Shown here: positions 16,546 to 24,863 of the stretch, piece after piece | Layout: every line of letters begins with the position of its first letter | Position numbering within the stretch: position 1 is the stretch's first letter | DNA from: Sporosarcina sp. | GTDB lineage: Bacteria; Bacillota; Bacilli; Bacillales_A; Planococcaceae | Direction: 5' to 3' | Assembly (NCBI GenBank): GCA_026169375.1 | Contig: JAPFCR010000020.1 | Location: 1-56,432 of the forward strand | DNA: 56,432 bases | Notes under the pieces: model-generated | The model's input: only the letters and a program-made list of their open reading frames with translations | What the model was told of the DNA's origin: nothing | Databases searched by the model: none | Position numbers and translations under genes: made by a program

Positions 16546-18326
16546 TGAACGAAAAGCAACCGAAATTAACAGCCAAAGATCAATGGTTTGTGTTAAAACG
16601 TTTATTACGTTATACGATTCCACATAAAGGGAGCATTACAGTTGCGTTAATTTTACTGACAATGACGATCACCGGAACAATTCTTGGTCCTTTAATTATT
16701 CAACGATTTATTGATGATTATATTACACCGATGAATTTCCCGAAGTCAGATATCATTTGGATTGCGGCAATTTATATAGGGTTACAAGTGTTTATCGTCA
16801 TTGTTTCGTATTTCCAACTCATACGCTTTCAAGATATTGCACTGAAAATTATTCAACAAATGCGAATTGACGTCTTTTCAAAAGTGCAAGGACTAGGAAT
16901 GACGTATTTTGATCAAACACCAGCAGGAAGTATTGTTTCTCGTGTGACGAATGATACCGAATCGATTAAAGAAATGTTTGTGAGTGTGATTGTCACATTT
17001 CTACAAGCTGTCTTCGTTTTGGTTGGTGTATATATCGCTTTATTTTCATTAGATGTGAAATTAACACTTATTTCTCTGGTTTTGCTTCCGCTATTTGTTG
17101 GTGTGATTTCTATTTATCGTTATTATAGTGCGGATTTCTACCAAGATATCCGTGAACGATTAAGTCAGTTAAACGCTAAAATCGCAGAATCCTTATCAGG
17201 GATGGGAATAATTCAGGTGTTTAGACAAGAAGCACGTTTAGAAGATGAGTTTGATGATATTAATGAGATGCATTACCGCGCAGGGATGCGAAATATTAAA
17301 TTTGACGGGTTATTATTAAGCCCAGCGATTGATTTATTGTATATGGGTGCAGTCGTTTTTACACTTGGTTATTTTGGTTTTGCTTCATTTAATAGTCCAG
17401 TTGAAGTCGGGGTGTTATTTGCGTTTACGACGTTACTGAGTCGTTTATTTCAACCGATTCAACAAGTGATGCAGCGTTTATCGATTTTCCAGCAAGCACT
17501 CGTCTCTGCATCAAGAGTGTTTACATTAATGGATGATCCGAAAATGGAACCTACGCAAGAAGAAAAGGATATTCAAGTACAGGACGGAAAAATTGAATTC
17601 CGTGATGTTACATTTTCTTATGATGGGAAGACCGATGTCTTAAAAAACATTTCATTCACAGCTAATGCAGGTGAAACGGTAGCCCTGGTCGGACATACAG
17701 GAAGTGGAAAAAGTTCGATTATCAATTTACTCATGCGCTTTTATGAATATGAGCGTGGGAACATTTTAATAGATGGGGTTTCATTAAAAGCTTATCCGAA
17801 AGCGGAACTGAGAGAGAAGATGGGGCTTGTGCTTCAAGATCCTTTTATGTTTTACGGTGATATTACGAGTAATATTCGTTTACATAATGACGGACTTACG
17901 GAAGAAGAAGTACGGGAAGCAGCAGAGTTTGTTAGTGCGAATGAGTTTATTGAAAAGTTACCCCATCAATATACGCAAAGAGTGACAGAACGCGGCGCAA
18001 CGTTTTCAAGTGGACAACGACAACTTATTGCTTTTGCACGAACAATCGTAACGAATCCAAAAATACTCGTACTCGACGAAGCTACTGCAAATATTGATAC
18101 GGAAACGGAAGTAGCCATTCAAGCGAGTTTAGAAAAAATGCGTAAAGGACGGACGACGATTGCAATTGCCCACCGTTTAAGTACAATTCAAGATGCAGAA
18201 CTTATCCTCGTCTTGCATAAAGGAGAAATTGTCGAGCGAGGTACACATCAAGAATTACTCATGCAAAAAGGGTTATACCATATGATGTATGAGCTACAAA
18301 ATAGCAGCGCTGAGAATGCCGGGTAA
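16545..18326 (+). CDS. bmrD: heterodimeric ABC exporter subunit, BmrD/YheH-like, 593 aa
   Basis: Partner half-exporter with six membrane helices and an ATPase domain. Walker A is GHTGSGKSS, the Q-loop LQDPFMF, Walker B LVLDEATANIDT with the catalytic Glu intact, and the H-loop AIAHRLST. The signature reads FSSGQRQL, off the LSGGQ consensus, complementing the degenerate Walker B of the partner. So one consensus ATPase site is formed by this subunit's Walker B and the partner's signature. It is shorter than B. subtilis YheH (673 aa). ATG 16545 overlaps the stop of the upstream gene; GTG 16542 is possible. Confidence 0.9.
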   Translation: MNEKQPKLTAKDQWFVLKRLLRYTIPHKGSITVALILLTMTITGTILGPLIIQRFIDDYITPMNFPKSDIIWIAAIYIGLQVFIVIVSYFQLIRFQDIALKIIQQMRIDVFSKVQGLGMTYFDQTPAGSIVSRVTNDTESIKEMFVSVIVTFLQAVFVLVGVYIALFSLDVKLTLISLVLLPLFVGVISIYRYYSADFYQDIRERLSQLNAKIAESLSGMGIIQVFRQEARLEDEFDDINEMHYRAGMRNIKFDGLLLSPAIDLLYMGAVVFTLGYFGFASFNSPVEVGVLFAFTTLLSRLFQPIQQVMQRLSIFQQALVSASRVFTLMDDPKMEPTQEEKDIQVQDGKIEFRDVTFSYDGKTDVLKNISFTANAGETVALVGHTGSGKSSIINLLMRFYEYERGNILIDGVSLKAYPKAELREKMGLVLQDPFMFYGDITSNIRLHNDGLTEEEVREAAEFVSANEFIEKLPHQYTQRVTERGATFSSGQRQLIAFARTIVTNPKILVLDEATANIDTETEVAIQASLEKMRKGRTTIAIAHRLSTIQDAELILVLHKGEIVERGTHQELLMQKGLYHMMYELQNSSAENAG

Positions 18327-18422
18327 GGATCAGAAGTTAGGAGTGCACATAAATAGAACGGACCATGCGGTTTGATTCCACAACAAACAAGCCGGTTGAT
18401 TGTTTAATAGAGACAAGCGTTA

Positions 18423-18456
18423 AAAGCATATCAAATTGAATGATATGCTTTTTGCT
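18423..18456 (+). terminator. Rho-independent terminator
   Basis: AAAAGCATATCA pairs with TGATATGCTTTT, then TGCTTATT. It ends the ABC exporter operon. The rest of the gap from 18327 to 18572 shows no gene. Confidence 0.8.
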
Positions 18457-18572
18457 TATTATTTTGAAAGCAAAGGATGTCGACTCGTTCACAAAGTTTT
18501 CATAAACAAAAAGAGCGTATTTTCGCCGTTTTTTTGTTACGATATAGGAAGCATTGAAAAGGAGAAAAAATA

Positions 18573-19283
18573 ATGGGTACAGATTTAAATATGTTTTTCG
18601 CGTTTGGAGCCGGTTTTTTAAGCTTCATTTCGCCGTGTACATTGCCTTTATATCCCGCATTTTTATCATACATTACGGGCATGTCACTAGATGATTTACA
18701 ATCAGATGAAAAACGAATGACGAAAAGAGGAATGTTACATACGTTATTCTTTCTAGTCGGATTTTCATTAGTGTTTATCGCAATGGGATTCGGATCAACG
18801 TATATTGGTACGTTTTTCCAAGAGAATATGGAATTATTAAGAAGAATTGGTGCTATTTTTATCGTCATCTTTGGTCTTATGATTATTGGATTATTTACAC
18901 CTAAATTTTTAATGAAAGACCATAAGTTACAATTTAAAAATAGACCGAGTGGCTATATTGGAACGCTGTTAATTGGCCTTGCTTTTGCGGCTGGTTGGAC
19001 GCCTTGTTCTGGACCAATCATCGGTGCAATTATTGGACTCGCAAGTTCGAATCCAGGTTCTGGTATGTATTACATGATTGCATATGTTTTAGGATTTGCA
19101 ATTCCATTTTTTATATTGTCATTTTTCGTTACAAAAATCGGTGCAATTCGAAAATACAGTGGTCCAATTATGAAAGTTGGCGGCTATATTATGATTGTGT
19201 TCGGTATTTTACTATACTTTGACGGAATGACTTATATTATTAGTTGGTTGAGCCCAATCTTTGGAGATTTCCAAGGGTTCTAA
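18573..19283 (+). CDS. ccdA: cytochrome c biogenesis protein CcdA, 236 aa
   Basis: A polytopic membrane protein of the DsbD/CcdA family that carries electrons from cytoplasmic thioredoxin to extracytoplasmic apocytochrome c or spore-maturation oxidoreductases. About six helices; the two redox cysteines are in FISPCTLPLYPAF (helix 1) and AAGWTPCSGPIIGAI (helix 4), each next to Pro as usual for the family. ATG 18573 has AAAAGGAG. It heads a ccdA-thioredoxin-like-ccdC group, as in the B. subtilis ccdA-yneI-yneJ locus. Confidence 0.93.
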   Translation: MGTDLNMFFAFGAGFLSFISPCTLPLYPAFLSYITGMSLDDLQSDEKRMTKRGMLHTLFFLVGFSLVFIAMGFGSTYIGTFFQENMELLRRIGAIFIVIFGLMIIGLFTPKFLMKDHKLQFKNRPSGYIGTLLIGLAFAAGWTPCSGPIIGAIIGLASSNPGSGMYYMIAYVLGFAIPFFILSFFVTKIGAIRKYSGPIMKVGGYIMIVFGILLYFDGMTYIISWLSPIFGDFQGF

Positions 19284-19354
19284 AATGGTGTTGAAGAAAT
19301 ATGGTCGCTCAACTTACCGACTAACCATACATTAAAGATGAGGAGGTGCGCTGA

Positions 19355-19681
19355 ATGAAAAGAATTCACTCCTTTGAAGAATGGCAGCAAGAAATTGAAC
19401 ATAATCCAAAATTATTATTATTCGTCGAAACAGATCATTGTTCAGTTTGTCATGGTTTACTGCCGCAAGTAGAAGTGTTAAAAGAAGATTTCGACATTCC
19501 ATTTTATATCGTGAATGCGGTAGGCGTTCCTGAGATGGCAGGGCAGTTGTCTTTATTCTCAGCTCCAGTCGTTTTACTTTATGCAAATGAACAAGAATAT
19601 GCTCGCTTTGCCCGTTTTGTTCCGATGGAAGAATTGAAATACCGGATGGAAGAGCTAACAGACGGAGGAGAACAAGCGTGA
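19355..19681 (+). CDS. thioredoxin-like protein with CSVC motif, 108 aa
   Basis: A small thioredoxin-fold protein without a signal peptide, so cytoplasmic. The redox motif is FVETDHCSVCHGL (C29, C32), the following strand is FYIVNAV, and the cis-proline strand is FSAPVVLLYANEQE. It starts with GAGGAGGTG before ATG 19355 and overlaps ccdC by four bases, indicating one operon with CcdA and CcdC. It may feed electrons to CcdA, which is inference from position. B. subtilis has a receiver-like protein (YneI) at this place instead. Confidence 0.85.
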   Translation: MKRIHSFEEWQQEIEHNPKLLLFVETDHCSVCHGLLPQVEVLKEDFDIPFYIVNAVGVPEMAGQLSLFSAPVVLLYANEQEYARFARFVPMEELKYRMEELTDGGEQA

Positions 19682-20178
19682 TTGAAACAATTTTTACAAG
19701 CGTGCCGCCAGCAGTCTTATTAGTTGTAACGACTGTTGGTGCATTGATGATGGGCGTCCTTGCAATTTTCGTTCGATCGAAATCTGCAAATCGCCCTGTT
19801 TCATTGAAAAAAATCATCTTGCCGCCTGTTTTTATGTCTACAGGCGCGCTGATGTTTATATTTGATGAGTTTCGAGTTGCCCCTACCCAAATTGTCGAAG
19901 CACTAATCGTCGGGATGCTATTTTCTCTTATTTTAATTAGAACAACCAATTTTGAAGTGCGACAATCTGATATTTTCATGAAACGTTCAAAAGCCTTTCC
20001 TTTTATTTTATTTGGTTTATTATTCATTCGTTTAATTGGTAAATTGATATTAAGTAGCACAATTGATGTTGCGGAACTCGGCGGTATGTTTTGGATTCTG
20101 GCTTTTGGTATGATTGTACCGTGGCGTATCGTTATGCTTATGCAATTTAAAAAACTTGAACATACATTAAAATTTTAA
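19678..20178 (+). CDS. ccdC: CcdC family protein, 166 aa
   Basis: A polytopic membrane protein with about five hydrophobic helices matching B. subtilis YneJ (CcdC) in length and position. The N-terminus is extracellular or membrane embedded; a basic stretch RSKSANRPVSLKK follows helix 1, and a conserved FMSTGALMFIFDEFRV region marks the second helix. GTG 19678 overlaps the stop of the thioredoxin-like gene and follows GGAGGAGA. The molecular role of CcdC is unknown even in B. subtilis. A terminator follows. Confidence 0.88.
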   Translation: MIETIFTSVPPAVLLVVTTVGALMMGVLAIFVRSKSANRPVSLKKIILPPVFMSTGALMFIFDEFRVAPTQIVEALIVGMLFSLILIRTTNFEVRQSDIFMKRSKAFPFILFGLLFIRLIGKLILSSTIDVAELGGMFWILAFGMIVPWRIVMLMQFKKLEHTLKF

Positions 20179-20183
20179 CCATT

Positions 20184-20224
20184 AAGCGCTTATCTAGGAG
20201 TCAAAACTAGATAGGCGTTTTTTC
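20184..20224 (+). terminator. Rho-independent terminator
   Basis: AGCGCTTATCTAG pairs with CTAGATAGGCGTT, followed by TTTTTTC. It closes the ccd operon. Confidence 0.85.
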
Positions 20225-20414
20225 AAGCTGTAGACTGATGGAAGTAGTCTTACCTTTTTCGCGGTATAGGATAATCATTTTAAATAAAGCATTGAAGTAT
20301 TCTAAAGCCAATGACTTTAGAAAGTTTGATAGTGGTTAACTGAATTGTCAGCCCGTTCAATCTTTCTTGAAGAATGTTATTTAATAGAAGAAATAAGTCC
20401 AGACATTAAAAGAA

Positions 20415-20458
20415 AATGCGCCATATTCACGGGGGTACCCATGAATGTGGCGCGTTTA
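20415..20458. terminator. Rho-independent terminator of yneK
   Basis: AATGCGCCATATTCA pairs with TGAATGTGGCGCGTTT with one mismatch. On the minus strand the A-rich side gives a T-run, so it ends the gene reading leftward from 20910. The preceding 240 bases (20179-20414) hold only terminators and a spurious ORF. Confidence 0.75.
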
Positions 20459-20460
20459 GT

Positions 20461-20910
20461 TTATTTGGTGCTTAATGGAAAATATTCCTCATATGGTGTT
20501 ACGTCAATCTCCATTTGTGCTAATTTTTTCCGTAAAAATTTATGGTCGCGTTTAGGTGTTGCGATAATATAGCCACGAATCATGACATCAAGGTCAATTT
20601 TCTTTGCATTTTCTTCCAAAGCCAGTTGCCCAATTTTGGCGCCAATTTTCTGCTTTGCAACAGGGCGGAATAATTCAGGAACCGGACTACAAAATTCTTC
20701 TAGTAGTTCTTTTGATTTGTCATCCCATAAATGTATGGATTCATTTACATAATGTTCTTCCCAATCAATAATTGACTTTCCGTCTTCTTTTGGAAGTTTC
20801 TTTAGGAACTTTCGAAACATAAAAAAGCCACCAATCGCAAATAGACCTACTAAAATGACAACCCAAAATAAAATAAACCAAAGAAACCAACCACCAAGCA
20901 TTTCTCTCAC
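20461..20910 (-). CDS. yneK: DUF2621 family membrane protein, YneK-like, 149 aa
   Basis: One N-terminal membrane helix (WFLWFILFWVVILVGLFAIGG) is followed by a cytoplasmic domain of about 115 residues rich in Lys, Glu and Asp. The conserved stretch is WEEHYVNESIHLWDDKSKELLEEFCSPVPELFRP, with a late RGYIIATPKRDHKFL. Length and position beside ccdC match B. subtilis YneK. No function is known for this family. The gene converges with the ccd operon. ATG 20910 follows GAGGTGAGAG. Confidence 0.88.
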   Translation of the reverse strand: MREMLGGWFLWFILFWVVILVGLFAIGGFFMFRKFLKKLPKEDGKSIIDWEEHYVNESIHLWDDKSKELLEEFCSPVPELFRPVAKQKIGAKIGQLALEENAKKIDLDVMIRGYIIATPKRDHKFLRKKLAQMEIDVTPYEEYFPLSTK

Positions 20911-21019
20911 CTCTACTATCTACTTTAACATTATAAGAGAAAACCAAGAAAAAAACACGAACAATGTATCCTTTTCTATTTTTACTTGCTATATAGAGTG
21001 TGAAAGGGAGGTGAGGTAC

Positions 21020-21241
21020 ATGGCTACAATCGATTTTAAGAGTGCAGCGGGACGTATTTCTTTTCAAGCGGGTATGACTGATGAAGGTAAGGTAATGAAA
21101 AAAACAAAAACTTACCAAAACATCGCAAAGAACGTCGAAGTTGATAATTTGTACAAAGGTTTAGAAGCACTTGCAGGTTTGTCAGCTCATACACTCATTG
21201 AAGTGGAAAGAATTGACACATCTGTCATAAGTGACTATTAA
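21020..21241 (+). CDS. DUF1659 family protein, 73 aa
   Basis: ATG 21020 follows AGGGAGGTGAG. The small soluble protein has ISFQAGMTDEGKVMKKTKTYQNI near its middle and a C-terminal helix-strand region (GLEALAGLSAHTLIEVERID), as in the DUF1659 family, nearly always encoded next to DUF2922. It lies 16 bases upstream of a DUF2922 gene, with a YvrJ gene beyond. The trio is a recurrent Bacillales cassette of unknown function. Confidence 0.85.
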   Translation: MATIDFKSAAGRISFQAGMTDEGKVMKKTKTYQNIAKNVEVDNLYKGLEALAGLSAHTLIEVERIDTSVISDY

Positions 21242-21257
21242 GTAAGGGGGCAAGCAA

Positions 21258-21476
21258 ATGGCGAAAACATTACAACTCACTTTTTTAACAGCAGGAGATA
21301 AAAAAGTAACATTATCCGTTGATGAACCTAAAATTGGCATTACGGAGGAAGAAGTAGTTGCTGCAATGGAAGAAATGATTCAAACAGGGATTTTCGAAAT
21401 TGATGATTATCCTTTTGCGTCTGCGGTTAGTGCTAAAATTGTAGAGCGTTCAGTCACAGATTTATTTTTAGCGTAA
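21258..21476 (+). CDS. DUF2922 family protein, 72 aa
   Basis: ATG 21258 follows AAGGGGG. The protein begins AKTLQLTFLTAGDKKVTLSVDEPK, typical of DUF2922, and ends in an alpha/beta segment (FASAVSAKIVERSVTDLFL). It has no signal or membrane segment. It follows a DUF1659 gene directly, and a terminator separates it from the YvrJ gene. Function unknown. Confidence 0.87.
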   Translation: MAKTLQLTFLTAGDKKVTLSVDEPKIGITEEEVVAAMEEMIQTGIFEIDDYPFASAVSAKIVERSVTDLFLA

Positions 21477-21480
21477 ACAA

Positions 21481-21514
21481 CCGAGCCGGCTCCTTTTATA
21501 GGTAGCCGGTTTTT
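21481..21514 (+). terminator. Rho-independent terminator
   Basis: CCGGCT(CC) pairs with (GG)T-AGCCGG, followed by TTTTTTAAG. It ends the DUF1659-DUF2922 pair. Confidence 0.75.
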
Positions 21515-21544
21515 TAAGTAAATGAAAACGAAAGGAGTTGTTGA

Positions 21545-21691
21545 ATGATGGAACAGTGGATCACATTCGTACAAGAGATTAGTTTTCCAATCATTGTTTC
21601 GTTTTATCTATTGCACCGGATTGAAACAAAACTTGTCGCGATTCATGATGCGTTAATCACAAGTCAAATGAATTCTAAAAATGTCACATAA
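21545..21691 (+). CDS. YvrJ family small membrane protein, 48 aa
   Basis: ATG 21545 (or 21548) follows AAAGGAG at seven bases. The sequence runs MMEQWITFVQEISFPIIVSF then YLLHRIETKL, an amphipathic start, one hydrophobic helix and a charged tail, the pattern of the YvrJ family. It is regularly found beside DUF1659/DUF2922 genes, as here. Role unknown. Confidence 0.8.
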   Translation: MMEQWITFVQEISFPIIVSFYLLHRIETKLVAIHDALITSQMNSKNVT

Positions 21692-21790
21692 TCGTCAGGA
21701 AAGTATCTTACAAAGCACAGCCCTTTGCTTGTTTAGAAAATGCGCTTACGGTATGATTAAACTATTACTATGAAGTAAGGGAGAAATTGA

Positions 21791-22402
21791 ATGCGTAAGT
21801 TTTTAACATTACCTATTTTATTGATACTTGTACTCATTTTAAGTGCTTGTTCCTCGAATGACTTTAAACCTGATTACAAATTAGAAATTAAACCATTCGC
21901 TTTTACAAATCATCAAGGTAAAGAAGTCACATTAGATGATTTGAAAGGCGATGTATGGATCGCACAATTTGTCTTTACGAATTGTACCTCTATCTGCGGA
22001 CCAATGATGCATAATATGGCAGAACTACAAGATGCACTCATTCACGAAGGGGTAGAAGATTATAAAATTGTTTCATTTACGGTAGACCCGAAAGTCGATT
22101 CACCTGAAGTGCTACAAGATTACTTAAATACTTTTGCACCTGCAGATGATTCTAAATGGGAAATGTTAACAGGGTATAAGCAAGATGAAATTATCGAGCT
22201 TGCCAAGAAATCATTTTATACAATGGTCGCGAATGACCCTAACTCTGATCAAGTTGTGCACGGTGGAAGTTTTATTTTAGTCGATCAAAATGGGAACACA
22301 GTCAAATTGTATGACGGAGCAGGTACCCCAGAAGAGCCTTTTAAAGATTATATGGATGACATCGTAGAAGATGTGAAGTTATTAATTCAAAAAGGTGCAT
22401 AA
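21791..22402 (+). CDS. sco: SCO1/SenC-family lipoprotein, cytochrome oxidase assembly, 203 aa
   Basis: A membrane-anchored thioredoxin-fold protein that helps insert copper into the CuA site of cytochrome c oxidase. It has a lipoprotein signal with lipobox LSAC (C20), the copper motif FTNCTSICGPM (C65, C69), and the third ligand His in VVHGGSF (H157). Strand FTVDPKVDSPEVLQDY is typical. ATG 21791 follows AAGGGAG. B. subtilis YpmQ (BsSco) is the nearest known protein. A structured repeat begins eight bases after its stop. It fits functionally with the ccd genes 1.6 kb upstream. Confidence 0.92.
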   Translation: MRKFLTLPILLILVLILSACSSNDFKPDYKLEIKPFAFTNHQGKEVTLDDLKGDVWIAQFVFTNCTSICGPMMHNMAELQDALIHEGVEDYKIVSFTVDPKVDSPEVLQDYLNTFAPADDSKWEMLTGYKQDEIIELAKKSFYTMVANDPNSDQVVHGGSFILVDQNGNTVKLYDGAGTPEEPFKDYMDDIVEDVKLLIQKGA

Positions 22403-22410
22403 AACGACAT

Positions 22411-22690
22411 CTCAATCAGTGGGGGGGGTCTTCATCTCCCACTGATTGTAGAAGAACACAAGCTAAGTGCGTCAGGTCCTGTGACAACGCTTGTGTAATC
22501 AACGTCGTGTTGACCTCAATCGGGCTTTTATGGGCAGTTGATCTCCTACCTATCTTTACCCGGCTTGCTTAAATCTCTATTTAAATCTCGATGTGGAAGT
22601 TTTATGACGTACAGGACGTACTAATGCCGACGAAGACATAAGGACGTGGCGATTTTAGTCGGCCTGCCCGTTAATGCGGGATAAAAAGAC
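22411..22690 (+). repeat. Structured dispersed repeat B, copy 1
   Basis: A chain of hairpins shared with 28480-28682 in reverse orientation. Order: CAATCAGTGGG/CCCACTGATTG (22413-22448), ACACAAGC/GCTTGTGT (22456-22496) with inner GTCA/TGAC, TCAAC/GTTGA (22500-22513), AATCGGGCTTTTATGGGCAG, a variable domain, and CTGCCCGTTAATGCGGGAT at the end, whose CTGCCC can pair with the GGGCAG. This copy has a longer inner domain with GACGTACAGGACGTAC. It starts eight bases after the sco stop codon. No ORF. I know no named family for it. Confidence 0.75.
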
Positions 22691-22697
22691 TTATTTT

Positions 22698-22729
22698 AAA
22701 ATCCTCTGCCCGTTGAGAGGATTTTTTTA
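22698..22729 (+). terminator. Rho-independent terminator
   Basis: AAATCCTCT pairs with AGAGGATTT, followed by TTTTAC. It sits just beyond the structured repeat, so a transcript from sco through the repeat would end here. Confidence 0.75.
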
Positions 22730-22788
22730 CTTTCTTATAAACTCTTGTTAAAGTAAAGGAAAGATGCATTTTATGGAGGAGGAGAAGA

Positions 22789-23466
22789 ATGAGGAAAAAA
22801 AGTAAGAAATTATCTATTAAAACAAAAGCAATTCTTGCCATTCTACTCTTACCGATTACAGTAGTTGTTTTAGCTTTAACAATCATCGTTTGGAAGAACG
22901 TTAACCATTCCGAGCTGATCAGGAAATCTGCCAATTCTTTAATGGATTTACAAGATCGCCACGGAGATGTTCGAATTCCGGAAGAATACATATCGATTTA
23001 TATCGAAGCTGGAGAAACTTATAATGTTCCGTGGACATTACTCGCTGCACATCACCGGATTGAAACGAGATTTTCTACGATGGATCCTTTATTATCCCCA
23101 GCAGGCGCTGAAGGCCATATGCAATTTATGCCTTGTACATTTGTTGGGTGGACTTATCCCGGGTGTGAAGGGTTAGGGAAAGGGGATATTCCAGAAAAGG
23201 ACAAGACAGATCCCAATGTAATTAAAGAACACGGGGGATACGGTGTAGATGCGAATGGTGACGGTATTGCAGACCCTTATGATATAGAAGATGCGATTTT
23301 TAGCACAGCGAATTATTTATCATCGAGTGGCGCTGCTGACGGTGAAATTGAACAAGCCGTTTTTGAATATAATCGAAGTGAGAAATATTTAGCAGATGTG
23401 ATGTTTTTCTATAATAAATACGAAGAAGCAAGAAACACATTTGAAGCGCATTATGCACATAAATAA
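22789..23466 (+). CDS. lytic transglycosylase domain protein, 225 aa
   Basis: A basic N-terminus (RKKSKKLSIKTK) and one membrane helix (residues about 14-35) put the rest outside the cell. The SLT-like domain includes YNVPWTLLAAHHRIETRFSTM with the likely catalytic Glu in the IETRF motif. It continues with LLSPAGAEGHMQFMPCTFVGW, DGIADPYDIEDAIFSTANYL and VFEYNRSEKYLADVMFF. It probably cleaves peptidoglycan glycan strands by a lytic transglycosylase reaction. ATG 22789 follows GGAGGAGGAG. It is monocistronic with its own terminator. Confidence 0.87.
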   Translation: MRKKSKKLSIKTKAILAILLLPITVVVLALTIIVWKNVNHSELIRKSANSLMDLQDRHGDVRIPEEYISIYIEAGETYNVPWTLLAAHHRIETRFSTMDPLLSPAGAEGHMQFMPCTFVGWTYPGCEGLGKGDIPEKDKTDPNVIKEHGGYGVDANGDGIADPYDIEDAIFSTANYLSSSGAADGEIEQAVFEYNRSEKYLADVMFFYNKYEEARNTFEAHYAHK

Positions 23467-23486
23467 ATGGGATTGATCTTTCATAT

Positions 23487-23531
23487 AAAAAGGAACTTCC
23501 TTTGCCTAATAGCAGATGAAGTTCCTTTTTT
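23487..23531. terminator. Rho-independent terminator, bidirectional
   Basis: AAAAAGGAACTTC pairs with GAAGTTCCTTTTTT between the transglycosylase gene and the convergent GlsB/YeaQ/YmgE-family gene. Confidence 0.85.
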
Positions 23532-23559
23532 GATTTAACATGGTAATGATTTGAAAGGG

Positions 23560-23814
23560 TTAACTTCTCTTTGTCGTTTGTAAAATTAAACTAACGATAA
23601 AGACGAAGATAAGCGCTCCGATTAGAGACGGGAAAACATAGAAGTCGGAAATTTTCCATCCCCATTCCCCGAGTAATTTCCCGCCAATCCACGCACCAAG
23701 GACACCTGCTACAATATTACCAAAAATTCCTCCAGGTACACCTCTACCTAAAAGAACCCCAGCTAACCAACCTATTAGTCCGCCAATAATTAAAAACCAT
23801 AAAAAACTAAACAT
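23560..23814 (-). CDS. GlsB/YeaQ/YmgE family membrane protein, 84 aa
   Basis: Three hydrophobic segments separated by Gly-rich turns: FLWFLIIGGLIGWLAGVLLG, GIFGNIVAGVLGAWIGGKLLG and VFPSLIGALIFVFIVSLIL. This is the pattern of the transglycosylase-associated/YmgE family, small stress-linked membrane proteins. ATG 23814 has GGAGGAG upstream. The family name does not prove enzymatic activity; role unknown. Confidence 0.9.
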   Translation of the reverse strand: MFSFLWFLIIGGLIGWLAGVLLGRGVPGGIFGNIVAGVLGAWIGGKLLGEWGWKISDFYVFPSLIGALIFVFIVSLILQTTKRS

Positions 23815-23911
23815 AAATTTTCAACTCCTCCAAAACACAGTTATATAAGTATCTACTTCTGTTATGACCTTTTTGAAGAAGTTTCAAACCCTTTATTGAA
23901 CAAGTATTTAT

Positions 23912-23969
23912 GCCTCAGCCGAGAACACCCGTGTTTTCAAACATGGGATGAATCGGCTTCGGTTGAGGC
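23912..23969. repeat. Nested inverted repeat
   Basis: Outer arms GCCTCAGCCGA and TCGGTTGAGGC (one mismatch) enclose an inner pair CCCGTGTTT/AAACATGGG. It lies between the GlsB/YeaQ/YmgE-family gene and the nicotinamidase stop codon, 10 bases from the latter. No T-run follows on either strand, so it is an unusual terminator if it is one. Confidence 0.5.
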
Positions 23970-23979
23970 GTAGCTTTAT

Positions 23980-24525
23980 TTAACGAATTACTTTTGCACC
24001 AAGGGTATTTTCAAAATGATTTAAAGCCCATTCGTGCCCAGTTTGGTTAAAACTTGCAACCCCTTTTTCATGAATCACAATATCAAAGCCTTTGTTATAA
24101 GCGTCTACAGATGTATGTAAAATACAAATATCCGTACAAACCCCGACGATGTGAATTTCTGTAATCTGACGTGCACGAAGCAGTAACTCAAGATTTGTTC
24201 CGGCAAATGCACTAAAACGTGTTTTATCCATCCAGTGAATATTATCTTTATGCTTCAAATACACATCCTGTACCGTTCCGTATAAATCGCGTCCTGCAGT
24301 CCCGCAAATATTATGTGGCGGAAAAGATTTTGTTTCAGGATGATAAGGGTCTTCGATATCATGCACGTCTACTGGAAAAACAACAAACTCTTCTTCGTTT
24401 ATAAAAGTTTCAGTTAAATTTGTAATATACGTTTCCAAATCAATGCCAGGCTGCCCACAAGTTAGCGCACCATCTTTCGCAACAAAATCCACTGTATAAT
24501 CAACAACGAGTAAAGCTTTTTTCAA
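23980..24525 (-). CDS. pncA: isochorismatase-family nicotinamidase, 181 aa
   Basis: Probably converts nicotinamide to nicotinate for NAD salvage. The catalytic Asp is in LLVVDYTVDFV. The metal-ligand region is FPVDVHDIEDPYHPETKSFPPH, the lysine in HWMDKTRFSAFAGT, and the catalytic Cys in IVGVCTDICILHT with its preceding cis-peptide. The closest B. subtilis protein is YueJ. The frame is open to TTG 24540, but TTG 24525 sits six bases after GGGGAAG and begins KKALLVVDY, the usual family start. Monocistronic. Confidence 0.88.
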   Translation of the reverse strand: MKKALLVVDYTVDFVAKDGALTCGQPGIDLETYITNLTETFINEEEFVVFPVDVHDIEDPYHPETKSFPPHNICGTAGRDLYGTVQDVYLKHKDNIHWMDKTRFSAFAGTNLELLLRARQITEIHIVGVCTDICILHTSVDAYNKGFDIVIHEKGVASFNQTGHEWALNHFENTLGAKVIR

Positions 24526-24678
24526 AATAATCTTCCCCAATCTTTTTATTGTATCATGCCATATTTTCAGGAAACTGTCACGATTGCTACCTCAAAAGAA
24601 AGAAAACTCAGTTTCATCTCTAAAAAATTGAAACTTATTTCATTTTATTGAAATAACAGGAAATATAATTTTTAATTG

Positions 24679-24707
24679 TGAAAGCGTTTTATTTATAAGG
24701 CTTATAA
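24679..24707 (+). promoter_or_regulatory. Putative control sites upstream of aconitase gene
   Basis: TGAAAGCGTTTTAT (24679-24692) matches 12 of 14 positions of the CcpA cre consensus. It is joined to TTATAAG-G-CTTATAA (24693-24707), a perfect 15-base palindrome. B. subtilis citB is controlled through a dyad recognised by CcpC and by carbon source; this element lies about 160 bases before the start codon. A TATAAT box near 24795 could be the -10. The 323-base gap 24541-24863 holds no gene. Binding is inference. Confidence 0.45.
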
Positions 24708-24863
24708 AGTTGATAGCTATCGCTTTTACTGAGGTCATTACTTTTTCTTATATTAAACTATAAACTTATTGTATTTTACTTATGTATAAAACTCATATAT
24801 AATGAAATTTGAGAAAAGACGCGCTAAAAGCGCCTTTTCATGTACATATAAGGAGGATACAAA

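Noticed and set aside
16545..18326. Non-consensus FSSGQ signature as a frameshift or error
   Set aside because: Heterodimeric exporters normally have one deviating signature; the partner carries the matching degenerate Walker B.
20345..20572. 75-codon ORF overlapping yneK
   Set aside because: Antisense to a clear DUF2621 gene, covers a terminator hairpin, and has no ribosome site.
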